DNA of 64,000 nt. It comes from DYJE01 sp041660385. Lineage in GTDB: Bacteria > Desulfobacterota > Desulfobacteria > Desulfobacterales > Desulfolunaceae. The translations under genes and the position numbers were made by a program. The stretch spans positions 12,987 through 76,986 of the forward strand of contig JBAZWJ010000023.1 in NCBI GenBank assembly GCA_041660385.1, given 5' to 3'. Position 1 is the stretch's first letter, and each line of letters starts with the position of its first letter. Of the stretch, positions 9,455 to 16,892 are shown one piece after another. The notes under the pieces were generated by a model that did no database searches, was not told the DNA's origin, and saw nothing but the letters and a program-made list of their open reading frames with translations.

Positions 9455-9949
9455 TCAGGTACTCACTGTTACGTAAGACGAATTATTGAAAAGCAATCCA
9501 CACCCATCAAAGGCATTGATTACTTTTTCAGAATATTTTTCTTGGGTGTAAGATGACACCACCTGTTTCCAGAATATTCGGGCTGAGTGATTGTTTGAGG
9601 TAACGGCCACCTCCCAGTTTCCTGGAAATTGTTCAAATACATATTCAGCCAGTCTGCTGCCAGTTTTTTTTCTCACATGAGCTTTTTGAATATAAAATTC
9701 CGCGACAGCGAAACCGTCCTTATTGAACCGCAAGTGCTTGTTGACAAATGCAAAGCCGATTATAAATCCTGATTCCTTTACAACATAGATGTGACGATCA
9801 GAATCCGTAGAATATTTAGTCAGATTCTTCAATGCACCTTTACACCAGGATTCATGATCGTTCACGACGAAATAATGGCTCATATACTCCAGATACTCTT
9901 TAAAGATCGTAATAATATCTGTCGTGCTCTCTAATCGAGTTATCATCAT
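9455..9949 (-). CDS. GNAT-family N-acetyltransferase, copy 1
   Basis: A 164-residue protein with a GNAT layout: an N-terminal helix pair, VAEFYIQKAHVRKKTGSRLAEYVFE as the beta4-alpha3 acetyl-CoA binding region (an R/K-x-x-G-S variant of the Q/R-x-x-G-x-A motif), and an SNNHSARIFWKQVV helix typical of the C-terminal part. It has a close paralogue at 16893-17414 (about 17 differences in 162 residues) in the same orientation, and similarity stops almost exactly at the gene ends. The acceptor substrate is unknown. Confidence 0.8.
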   Translation of the reverse strand: MMITRLESTTDIITIFKEYLEYMSHYFVVNDHESWCKGALKNLTKYSTDSDRHIYVVKESGFIIGFAFVNKHLRFNKDGFAVAEFYIQKAHVRKKTGSRLAEYVFEQFPGNWEVAVTSNNHSARIFWKQVVSSYTQEKYSEKVINAFDGCGLLFNNSSYVTVST

Positions 9950-9995
9950 AGGGTTCCATTAAACATTACGGCTTGTGAATAAACACAGTTTTTGA

Positions 9996-10236
9996 TCATT
10001 CTCTCTCCAGGCTATCATTCGTGTTCTGTAGTAACATATAAATCGAAATGATGCCGTCGATACGCTCCTTGATATAATGCGCCACATCCTGGGCCTTTTT
10101 CTGGCTGATGCTGGGGATATCTTTGGTCAGATTCTCAAGTCGTTTGTTACCAATACGGATTTAATCCTGATCTTGCATGGATTTCCTTGTCCAGCTCGAT
10201 CCACTGTTCAACGGGGAGAATATCGGTGAGCTTCAT
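9996..10236 (-). pseudogene. remnant of a gene with an internal deletion (PocR-like N-terminus)
   Basis: The minus strand opens at 10236 with a GAGG ribosome site and reads MKLTDILPVEQWIELDKE...SGLNP, then stops at a TAA. A shifted frame continues through RLENLTKDIPSISQKKAQDV and YIKERIDGIISIY to a TGA at 9996. The beginning resembles the N-terminus of PocR-type sensory domains (from memory), and the end is a helical tail. The middle is missing and the join is out of frame, so this is a deleted gene rather than a functional one. Confidence 0.6.
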
Positions 10237-10302
10237 ATAACCTCGCTTTCTTTTAAACCCTCTGATTATCACAGAGATAAGAATTCCCTAAATAGTGTTA
10301 AT

Positions 10303-11616
10303 TCAAATGAGCCCATGGCTCAGAACTATTTTCCATAAATATCCCGCAAACGCAGAGCCGAAAACAACGGGGATCATGCCCCATTTAAACCGGATAAGTC
10401 CTACAAAAAAGACCAGCGATGCACAAATCGCATAAATATCTATACCACCGGTATTCGGCATCACGACGTGGTACGTGAATATGACGCAGAGGTTGAGAAT
10501 CACGCCAACCACAGCGGCGGTAATACCTGAAAGGGCGGCTCCTATCGTTTTGTTGTTTCGGAGTTTCTCTATATAAGGTGCACCAACGAGAACCCACATA
10601 AAACAGGGAACGAACGTTACCCATGTGGTTAAAAGTCCTCCGGTCAGCCCCGCAAGAAGCGGGCTCATGCCCTTTGCATGGGTGTATGCAGCAAAAAAGC
10701 CCACGAACTGGGTCACCATGATAAGAGGGCCAGGGGTGGTTTCTGCAAGCCCGAGCCCGTCCATCATTTGTTCGGGGAGCATCCAACCGTAATGGCTGAC
10801 GGCCTGCTGGCTGATATATGCAAGAACGGCATATGCACCTCCGAAGGTCACCATGGCGGCTTTGCTGAACAGGATTCCAATATCCATGAAAATATCATCC
10901 CACCCTCGGTATAATCCAAGAAGGATCATGGGCAAAAACCATAAGGGAACACAGACAGCGATCACTTTGAGAGTATGCTGCCATGTGGCTTGGTTTTTAC
11001 GTGGTTTGGCCTGGTCGTCTTCCATATGATTTTGTGATTTCGTGGCCCCGGCTTTTGAATTGACGATAAATTTTGCTGGAAGCACACGAGACCCAACGAA
11101 ACCTGAAAGCCCTGCGATCAGGATAATCAAAGGGAAAGGCAGACCAGCAAAATAAATGCCGATAAACGACAGAATCGCAATAAGAATAAGAACGTCGCTT
11201 TTGAGCGATTTCTTTCCCATCCGGATCACGGCTTCGGCTACGATTGCCGCAACGGAAGGTTTCAGCCCATAAAACAGAGCATCAACAGCCGGGATGTTTC
11301 CAAAGGCTGCATAGATATAGGACAGGATGAGAAGAATCAGAACGGCGGGCAACACAAATAAAACTCCTGCGATAATTCCTCCGAGATGACCGTGGAGCAA
11401 CCACCCGATATAGACAGTCAGCTGCTGTGCTTCGGGTCCGGGAAGAAGCATACAATAATTCAATGCTTGCAGAAAATGATCGTCGTCGATCCATTTTTTT
11501 TCATCAACCAGATCCTTGTGCATGATGGCAATCTGACCGGCAGGTCCGCCGAAACTTATAAACCCCAGTTTCAACCAGTATATAAAAGCTTCAAAGAAAG
11601 TCGGTGTGTTCAACAT
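10303..11616 (-). CDS. chrA: chromate transporter ChrA
   Basis: A 437-residue long-chain CHR-family protein: two homologous halves of about six membrane helices each. The halves carry the repeated signatures GFISFGGPAGQIA with LLPGPEAQQL (first half) and AAMVTFGGAYAVLAY with AETTPGPLI (second half), joined by a charged cytoplasmic loop (about residues 195-215). It exports chromate from the cytoplasm. It is divergent from the two chrB-like genes with a shared 144-bp control region, and an AAGGAG precedes the ATG. Confidence 0.95.
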   Translation of the reverse strand: MLNTPTFFEAFIYWLKLGFISFGGPAGQIAIMHKDLVDEKKWIDDDHFLQALNYCMLLPGPEAQQLTVYIGWLLHGHLGGIIAGVLFVLPAVLILLILSYIYAAFGNIPAVDALFYGLKPSVAAIVAEAVIRMGKKSLKSDVLILIAILSFIGIYFAGLPFPLIILIAGLSGFVGSRVLPAKFIVNSKAGATKSQNHMEDDQAKPRKNQATWQHTLKVIAVCVPLWFLPMILLGLYRGWDDIFMDIGILFSKAAMVTFGGAYAVLAYISQQAVSHYGWMLPEQMMDGLGLAETTPGPLIMVTQFVGFFAAYTHAKGMSPLLAGLTGGLLTTWVTFVPCFMWVLVGAPYIEKLRNNKTIGAALSGITAAVVGVILNLCVIFTYHVVMPNTGGIDIYAICASLVFFVGLIRFKWGMIPVVFGSAFAGYLWKIVLSHGLI

Positions 11617-11631
11617 GGCAAATCTCCTTAT

Positions 11632-11645
11632 GTAACCTTAGTTAC
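11632..11645. promoter_or_regulatory. GTAAC-CTTA-GTTAC operator near chrA
   Basis: GTAACCTTAGTTAC is a perfect 5-bp inverted repeat with a 4-base spacer, 16 bases upstream of the chrA ATG. A related sequence (GTACCTTACGTTACTTT) lies at 11731-11747 before chrB, so both divergent genes carry a copy. ChrB-type proteins are the likely binders (inference). Confidence 0.6.
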
Positions 11646-11730
11646 TTTTAAAATAAGCCATGAATCTGGACATTGTCAAGCCAAATGGCATTTTAGTTGA
11701 AAATAGAAAAGATATCATCTATATTATATT

Positions 11731-11747
11731 GTACCTTACGTTACTTT
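11731..11747. promoter_or_regulatory. second GTTAC-type operator-like repeat near chrB
   Basis: GTACCTTACGTTACTTT shares ACCTTA and GTTACTTT with the site at 11632-11649, differing by one inserted base in the spacer. It lies 14-30 bases before the chrB N-terminal gene, a repressor-like position. Confidence 0.5.
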
Positions 11748-11760
11748 AATAGAGGCTTGT

Positions 11761-12216
11761 ATGGATGATCAACAAAAATGGCTCATGCTGGTGTACAAAC
11801 TCCCCAAAGCCAGAACGTCTGCGGGGAAAGTGGCCCTTTGGCGGAAATTAAAAAAGCTGGGAGTCTATCAGGTTCAGGATTCGGTGTGCATCCTTCCTTT
11901 GTCTGACAAGAACAAGGAGGATTTCGAATGGATCGCTGCGGAAGTCACGGAAATCGGGGGTGACGCATCGGTGTGGATTATTGTTTCCATGACCCCGGAT
12001 AAAGAAAAAACTGCCAGAGATTTTTTTCTGGATCAGGTAAACGGTCAGTATCAAAAGATAATAAAGGATCTTGAAACCATCACCGATCAGAAAGAATTGA
12101 AGAAAAAATGGGATTATTATCACAGAACGAAACGTCAGGATCACCTGAAGTCACCCCTGACTGTGGAAGTGAAAGCTGCTTTTGAGAAACGATCAGATGA
12201 ATTAAAATCGTCTTAA
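11761..12216 (+). CDS. chromate resistance protein ChrB, N-terminal domain as separate protein
   Basis: A 151-residue protein matching the N-terminal, presumed DNA-binding part of ChrB (WLMLVYKLPKARTSAGKVAL, WRKLKKLGVYQVQDSVCILP). In most bacteria this is fused to a second domain; here that domain is encoded by the next gene. It probably acts as the chromate-responsive repressor of the divergent chrA through the GTAAC/GTTAC repeats (inference). The start ATG follows GAGG. Confidence 0.88.
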   Translation: MDDQQKWLMLVYKLPKARTSAGKVALWRKLKKLGVYQVQDSVCILPLSDKNKEDFEWIAAEVTEIGGDASVWIIVSMTPDKEKTARDFFLDQVNGQYQKIIKDLETITDQKELKKKWDYYHRTKRQDHLKSPLTVEVKAAFEKRSDELKSS

Positions 12217-12242
12217 TTTTCTTAAGACCGATGGAGAGAACC

Positions 12243-12659
12243 ATGAAATGGATTACCTGGGAACGTATCGGAATAGACCGGATGGCCTGTTCCTGGCTTA
12301 TCAAGAAATACGTGGATGTATCAGCCGAGTTTGTTTTTATTGAAAAAGGTGCCGATTACAAAGAGATGGACGGCATCCCCTTTGATATTCCCGGAGTCGC
12401 TTTAAGCCACAAACGCGGTAAATGTACGTTCTGCACCATTCTTAAAGAATACGGGCTAAACGATAAACGTCTTGATCGTATTGCGGAAATCGTCAATTCA
12501 GCGGATACCATTAATGACCTTCTGCCAGAGCCGGAAGCCGCCGGTTTAGATCTGATCTGCCGGAGTATATCGCGGTTTCTAAATGATGATGCAAAGGCGA
12601 TTGAACAAGGCTTTCTGATTTTTGAATCGATGTACCTCTATTTTGGAGATAAATCATAA
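12243..12659 (+). CDS. ChrB C-terminal domain protein (chromate resistance)
   Basis: A 138-residue protein corresponding to the C-terminal half of ChrB: KWITWERIGIDRMACSWLI opens the conserved block, followed by FDIPGVALSHKRGKCTFCTI with its histidine and two cysteines and a helical tail. Start 12243 is chosen because GGAGAG (12233-12238) is correctly spaced for it; an ATG at 12231 would bury that site. It follows the N-terminal domain gene after 26 bases and is likely co-transcribed. It ends convergent with the TVP38 gene. Confidence 0.87.
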   Translation: MKWITWERIGIDRMACSWLIKKYVDVSAEFVFIEKGADYKEMDGIPFDIPGVALSHKRGKCTFCTILKEYGLNDKRLDRIAEIVNSADTINDLLPEPEAAGLDLICRSISRFLNDDAKAIEQGFLIFESMYLYFGDKS

Positions 12660-12722
12660 CAACCTGTTTTCGGCAAAACCTATCTATCAAAGTAGATATA
12701 ATTCAATTGCAGAATGGAGGTC

Positions 12723-13418
12723 TCAATCTGCGCCCTCCATCGATAGCTGTATCATTTTCAAAATCTTGGGAATAAAAAACGAGCCGATAAAAAGAGAAAG
12801 GGAGAAAAAAACCTTCCAGCTCAAAAGGTCGTTCCAATGCCCGCTTGCCCAGACATTTTTGATCGTCCCTACAAAAAAGGTAAAAATAAAGGTTCCAACG
12901 ATAATCCCCAGAGCTGTACCTGAAAAGTAATCCCGAAAACGAACTTTTGTCAGTCCCATGCCGAAATTCATTGGGGTAAATGGGAAGTATATCAGGCGAA
13001 GATAAAGAACCGTTGCAAAGCCGTTGCGCTCAATGGCGTTATCGTAATGTTTCAGTTTACCACCAATAAGCGAGGCTGCAAAATCACGCCCCAGATATCT
13101 CCCGATGAAAAAAGCGAGGCTGGAACCGATCATGGCCCCTGTCCAGACGTAGAGAAATCCCCAATATGGACCGAAAATAGCGGCACCTATTGCTGTAAGA
13201 AGGGTGCCGGGCAGGAAAAGACAGATCCCTGCTGCATAGATCAGTACGAACATCAGGGGTGCCCATAGTCCCGCCGAGTTCAAAAAAAGACGGAGCTGTT
13301 CGGCTGAAAGATATTCTTTCGCCGGTGAAAACCGAACCAGAAAAATGGCCGCGACAATAAAGAAAAACAGAATCACCGCTTTTATCAATGGGCGTTTTTG
13401 ACTTGTTTCAGGCCGCAT
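12723..13418 (-). CDS. TVP38/TMEM64-family membrane protein (DedA/VTT superfamily)
   Basis: A 231-residue protein with about five membrane segments: an N-terminal helix (VILFFFIVAAIFLV), the re-entrant LFLPGTLLTAIGAAIFGPYWG, a GRYLGRDF motif, and LRLIYFPFTPMNFGMGLTKVRFRDY, which is the family's conserved core. Members are inner-membrane proteins of poorly defined transport or lipid-scrambling function that often sit in mercury, selenium or redox operons. It is the last gene of the minus-strand UGA-containing operon, 9 bases after the small thioredoxin-like gene, with AGGGG before its ATG. Confidence 0.88.
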   Translation of the reverse strand: MRPETSQKRPLIKAVILFFFIVAAIFLVRFSPAKEYLSAEQLRLFLNSAGLWAPLMFVLIYAAGICLFLPGTLLTAIGAAIFGPYWGFLYVWTGAMIGSSLAFFIGRYLGRDFAASLIGGKLKHYDNAIERNGFATVLYLRLIYFPFTPMNFGMGLTKVRFRDYFSGTALGIIVGTFIFTFFVGTIKNVWASGHWNDLLSWKVFFSLSLFIGSFFIPKILKMIQLSMEGAD

Positions 13419-13427
13419 GATATCCCC

Positions 13428-13745
13428 TTATTTCCCAAGAATCCGATTCAATATCCCCGTTTTTGCAGACTGGGGTTCGGGCAGCCCAAGATGTCTACAG
13501 ATGCAGATTTCAACGTCGTGTTCGGATATTTCGGCACCCTCTACCACGACCTCATCAGCCACCATCACCGCCGGTGCCACAGGAAGGTCCAGATCGAAAT
13601 AGTCATCGGTCTGATACTCTGCTTTGGGTTTCGAAGTAACTTCAATGTCGATGGCATATTTTCCGCCCAACCTGGGCATCATTTTTTTAAAATTCTTTCA
13701 GGGCCTTCCATTGGGTTCGTTAAGAAAAAATCGCACGTTCAGCAT
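13428..13745 (-). CDS. candidate selenoprotein: small thioredoxin-like protein with Sec16 (in-frame UGA)
   Basis: Read through UGA at 13698-13700, this encodes 105 residues: MLNVRFFLNEPNGRP, Sec, KNFKKMMPRLGGKYAI and so on, ending KTGILNRILGK. The start at 13745 has a textbook AAAAGGAGAG site; the ATG after the UGA (13682) has none. The fold looks thioredoxin-like: a first strand, then a redox residue before a helix, then a PVAPAVMVADEVVVEGA strand pair holding the cis-Pro-like APAV. A SECIS-like hairpin (GCCC, loop AGGTT, GGGC) begins 20 bases after the UGA. From memory it resembles the family NCBI calls thioredoxin-like (seleno)protein SaoT; unverified. It lies 15 bases after the rhodanese-DsbD gene. 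Confidence 0.8.
13665..13677 (-). promoter_or_regulatory. SECIS-like hairpin of the small thioredoxin-like gene
   Basis: On the minus strand GCCC-AGGTT-GGGC forms a 4-bp GC stem (extendable by a U-G pair) with a 5-base loop carrying G at its second position. The loop lies 24 bases after the UGA, within the usual bacterial SECIS range. Confidence 0.6.
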
Positions 13746-13760
13746 GTGTCTCTCCTTTTA

Positions 13761-15518
13761 TTAAGGGTTGTCTTGCCGGATCTGTCCCATGTTGCCAAGG
13801 AACGTCTCCGGAGGTAAATGATCCACCAACCTCAAGTCTGTTCTTTCCTTTCCCTGTGAATCAAGAAATACAATCGTGGGGACTCCCTTGACGCCGTATT
13901 GTTTCAACAGACGTTCATGATATGAATTATCGCCTTTCGTTACATCAACCTTGACCATGGTGAAATGCTTCTTTGCCTGCTGAACCACGTCTGGATGATG
14001 AAAAATCACGTTTTCAAGTTCACGGCACGGTGTACACCAGTCGGCGTAAAAGTCTATGATAACGGGCTTTTTTTGCACTATTGCTTGTTGAATAACGGCA
14101 TCGGAATAGGTCTGCCAGGAAATTCCCGGTCCTCTCATGATCCACAGGGTGATCCAGATCGTTGACGTGACCAGACACACCATACCGACCATGGCTTTTA
14201 TGAAAGTAAATACGCGTGAGTGTGTCTCTGTTTTATCAATCCAGCCCAGATGAAGACCCGCGAAAAGTGCGATACAGGCAGGCAGGGCGATCTTTAAAAA
14301 TTCAGGCAGAATCGGACGAATGAAATGCGCCGCCATACCCACCAAAATCCATCCCATGAGTTGACGAACCCAGAGCATCCAACCACCTGCCCGTGGGAGG
14401 CGTTGCAATTGGCCGGAAAAAAGCGCCAGTATGAAAAGAGGAAGGCCCAGCCCCAGACTTAACGTAAAAAAAACAAGGAACCCCAGAAAGGGGCTTCCCA
14501 CGCTGGCCACCCAGGTCAGCAGCCCAAGCACGAAAGGGCCGATGCATGGAGCAGCCACAACACCCATGGTAAGCCCCATAAACAAACTGCCGAAATAACC
14601 GGTATAAGACCTGCCGGCAATCCGGGTCATTGAGTCGGGCAGACGCAGCTCCCAGAATCCGAAAAGACTTGTTGCAAAAAGAACCAGAACACCGGCTACA
14701 AGGGTAAGAACAATGGGGTTTTGCAACATGGCACCCATTAAACCGCCGGTGAACGAGGCGACCACACCCAGAATGGAATTGGTGAGTGCCAATCCCATCA
14801 GATAACAAAGTCCATGGAGTACCAGAGCGACCTGACTGGGTTTCCCTTGAGCTGATCTACCCCCGAAAAAAGAGACAGTGATGGGAATCATAGGATAAAC
14901 GCAAGGGGTCAGGTTCAGAGCAAGACCACCGAAAAAAATACCCAGAAGAGTCAAGACCATGCCCCAGCCTTTAATGGGGCGTGCCGAATCTGGTTTTGCC
15001 GCAGCCTCCGAAGCCGTTGAAAGGCCTGCCGGTGTGCTTTCGATAGGCATACCATGCTGTTGCCATTCGGGGAAACCGTAAGGATCACGATAACTGTTTT
15101 TGTAACCGAGTTTAACGGCCACACGGGCCGCCGAGTCGCTGCGGACTCATGTAAGGCCCGCTCAGTAGAACACAATATCGCGATTTTTATCCGGTCCCAG
15201 AAAGGTTTTTAAATCCCCTGCTTTGCGCCATCTTGCCCAGCTGCTGGGTTCCATGGGAAAATTCAACGCCCCCTTAATGTGCCCGGTGCGATACTCCCAT
15301 TCCTGCCGTGTGTCCACCAGCAACATTTCGGAAGGATTTTCCCGGTATCGGCGAATGAGTTCATCCGTTGTGATGATACGGTAACCGCCCGTTTTTGATT
15401 CCGCGACCACGTCATCCCAGGTGGTTTGTTCAGGTACCACAGGACGCTGAATGAACCAAACGGAGAAAGCCGTTATGATCATGGCTGCAATCGTCAGATA
15501 AAATGATGTTTTTTTCAT
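13761..15518 (-). CDS. candidate selenoprotein: rhodanese-DsbD (CcdA)-thioredoxin fusion with two in-frame UGA codons
   Basis: Read through UGA at 15162-15164 (codon 119) and 15147-15149 (codon 124), this gives a 585-residue protein. An N-terminal membrane anchor (about 7-25) precedes a periplasmic rhodanese domain (about 45-150) whose active-site loop reads DIVFY-Sec-AGLT-Sec-VRSDSAARVAVKLGY. A DsbD/CcdA-type eight-helix domain follows, with NLTPCVYPMIPI and APCIGPFV cysteines, and then a C-terminal thioredoxin domain with WCTPC (Cys495, Cys498). The catalytic rhodanese cysteine is thus a UGA. The frame continues without other stops, and the segment after the UGAs has no credible start of its own. 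In DsbD the N-terminal periplasmic domain receives electrons from the membrane and thioredoxin domains; here a rhodanese takes that place. AGGAACC precedes the ATG. Confidence 0.85.
15116..15131 (-). promoter_or_regulatory. SECIS-like hairpin of the rhodanese-DsbD gene
   Basis: On the minus strand CGGCC-CGTGT-GGCCG gives a 5-bp stem (6 with a G-U pair) and a 5-base loop with G second. The loop begins 21 bases after the second UGA and 36 after the first, so one element could serve both codons. Confidence 0.6.
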
Positions 15519-15576
15519 GTTCGGTTCCTATTTCCCAGTGATACTTTTTGTGAAAATGGGGATATTGCTTTTATTC

Positions 15577-15885
15577 CTATCCTCTTCCCCAAAGCGGGTC
15601 ATCTCCGAAACGTTCACGCCACAGTTCTTCAGGAGACAGATTATCGCTGACATCTTCTTCGGCAAAGGAATAGTGGTACTGTGCGCAATAATCGTTTATC
15701 GTCTTATACGCCGCAACAATCTTTCGAGTCATTTCATGGCATCTTTCCGGATTGTCTGTGCATTTATCCGGATGCCATTTGGCCAGCATGGACCTGTAAG
15801 CAGACTTTATGGATTTGCGGGTTGCTTTTTCCGGGAGGCACAGAATCTCTCTTGCCTCTTTCAGCTCCTGATATTTTTTCATCAT
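15577..15885 (-). CDS. J-domain (DnaJ-like) protein
   Basis: A 102-residue protein that is essentially a single J-domain with the diagnostic HPD in KWHPDKCTDN, helix II before it (KSIKSAYRSML) and helix III after (KIVAAYKTINDY), plus an acidic tail. It lacks the zinc-finger and C-terminal domains of DnaJ, so it would recruit an Hsp70 to a particular client. Its start codon overlaps the stop of the upstream winged-helix selenoprotein candidate (ATGA), implying translational coupling. It sits in the ArsR-headed operon. Confidence 0.85.
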   Translation of the reverse strand: MMKKYQELKEAREILCLPEKATRKSIKSAYRSMLAKWHPDKCTDNPERCHEMTRKIVAAYKTINDYCAQYHYSFAEEDVSDNLSPEELWRERFGDDPLWGRG

Positions 15886-16340
15886 ATATGGGTTAGACGA
15901 CCTTCCCTTTTAAGTTTTGAAATCAGGAATGTCGCACCTCTTCGGGATAGCCCGAGTGTGTCGGCAAGCATTTTTTCATCCAAAGATCCCCGATTTTTTA
16001 AAACCAGCAGGACTTCATTTTCAAGTTCTTCGAACCAATCCTCAAACAATACGAGCAATTCTGGATCGGTAATCGCCGATAGCTGTCTGGATTGGGCGAC
16101 TTTGTCCACCAGACTCTGGCACATCTTCGTTGGGTCGACACCTTCGCCCATGCATTCGGCAAGTCAGAGATGGACCATGCCAGATATTTTATCTTCTCCA
16201 GAATCTCCCAGAAGATTCATGAGAAAACGGGTGCTTGCGTCTCCGTCCATGGTCGAAAAAAGTTTATTCAATGCGTCCCCGATTTCCGTTAAAGCCGTTT
16301 CCGGGTCCATTTGGTCGACGATTTTTAAAATATCTCCCAT
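15882..16340 (-). CDS. candidate selenoprotein: winged-helix protein with Sec59 (in-frame UGA)
   Basis: Read through UGA at 16164-16166, this gives 152 residues: MGDILKIVDQMDPE..., a helical region FLMNLLGDSGEDKISGMVHL, Sec59, LAECMGEG, and a C-terminal winged helix (GSLDEKMLADTLGLSRRG, TFLISKLKREGRLTHI). The ATG at 16340 has GAAGGAAGG upstream, whereas the first ATG after the UGA (16151) has no ribosome site. A strong SECIS-like hairpin follows the UGA. Sec59 and Cys63 form a U-X3-C pair that could bind metal or act in redox sensing (inference). It lies 19 bases after arsR and overlaps the J-domain gene. I do not recognise the family. Confidence 0.75.
16131..16150 (-). promoter_or_regulatory. 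SECIS-like hairpin of the winged-helix gene
   Basis: The minus strand TGGGCGA-AGGTG-TCGACCCA folds into 4 plus 3 base pairs with one bulged A and a 5-base AGGTG loop. The loop begins 20 bases after the UGA, and the AGGT loop start matches the one in the small thioredoxin-like gene. Confidence 0.7.
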
Positions 16341-16359
16341 AGAGATTTACCTTCCTTCA

Positions 16360-16710
16360 TCAAAACGTTTTCCTTGATGCTAACAAATCTTCCGCCACAG
16401 CGTTTAATGCCCGGATAACATCCAGAATCCTGTCATCTGCCAGTTCATAAAAAATAAAGGGGCCATTTCGTTCGACTTTCAAAATAAGGGAGCGTTTTAA
16501 TTCCTTGAGATGATGAGAGACAAGGGGCTGTGAAAGTTCAAGTTCTTCCACAATCCGGCCCACCGACTTTTTTTCACTCCCTATACAAAACAATATACGG
16601 AGACGATTAGGGTCAGAAAGGGATTTGGCAATAAAAGCCACTGAATGGAAGTTGTTATTAATCAATTTTATATTTTCGTTTCGGTCAGTCATTGGATTTG
16701 TGCTGACCAT
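16360..16710 (-). CDS. ArsR-family winged-helix repressor
   Basis: An ArsR/SmtB-type repressor: HSVAFIAKSLSDPNRLRIL, then SVGRIVEELELSQPLVSHHL as the recognition helix, and the FIFYELAD wing. It has no ELCVCDL arsenic motif; a single cysteine sits in ILFCIGSEKK, so the inducer is uncertain. The frame is open to 16740, but that ATG lies inside the operator palindrome; 16710 or 16692 is more likely. It heads the minus-strand operon of winged-helix, J-domain, rhodanese-DsbD, thioredoxin-like and TVP38 genes and probably autoregulates it. Confidence 0.87.
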   Translation of the reverse strand: MVSTNPMTDRNENIKLINNNFHSVAFIAKSLSDPNRLRILFCIGSEKKSVGRIVEELELSQPLVSHHLKELKRSLILKVERNGPFIFYELADDRILDVIRALNAVAEDLLASRKTF

Positions 16711-16732
16711 GCCTGTCAAATCGGTTAAAATA

Positions 16733-16764
16733 ATAAACATATAAATAGATGTTTATATGTTTAT
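16733..16764. promoter_or_regulatory. ArsR operator: 13-bp perfect inverted repeat
   Basis: ATAAACATATAAA, a 6-base spacer, and TTTATATGTTTAT form a perfect 32-bp palindrome in front of arsR. Its right arm contains a TATAAA that can serve as -10 (minus strand) 15 bases from TTGACT at 16773-16778. Binding would block the promoter, the usual ArsR mode. Confidence 0.8.
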
Positions 16765-16772
16765 ACAGACAA

Positions 16773-16778
16773 AGTCAA
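16773..16778 (-). promoter_or_regulatory. -35 element of the arsR operon promoter
   Basis: TTGACT on the minus strand, with TATAAA 15 bases or TAAACA 17 bases downstream inside the operator. Confidence 0.5.
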
Positions 16779-16892
16779 TTTTTTTTAACTTGAATATTTA
16801 CAGGAAAAAGTTTTGAGGTGTTAAGAGACAGGACCTTTATATTTAGCCCTTATCGAAAGATTTCTTGGGGGATTGTTATCATTGATTTGATC

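Noticed and set aside
12204..12243. Selenocysteine read-through joining the two ChrB halves
   Set aside because: The first half ends in TAA, not TGA, and the second has its own well-spaced ribosome site, so this is a real gene split.
15144..15164. 6-bp hairpin GCGGGC/GTCCGC directly after the first UGA of the rhodanese-DsbD gene as its SECIS
   Set aside because: Its loop starts only 6 bases after the UGA, too close for a bacterial SECIS; the hairpin at 15116-15131 fits both UGAs better.
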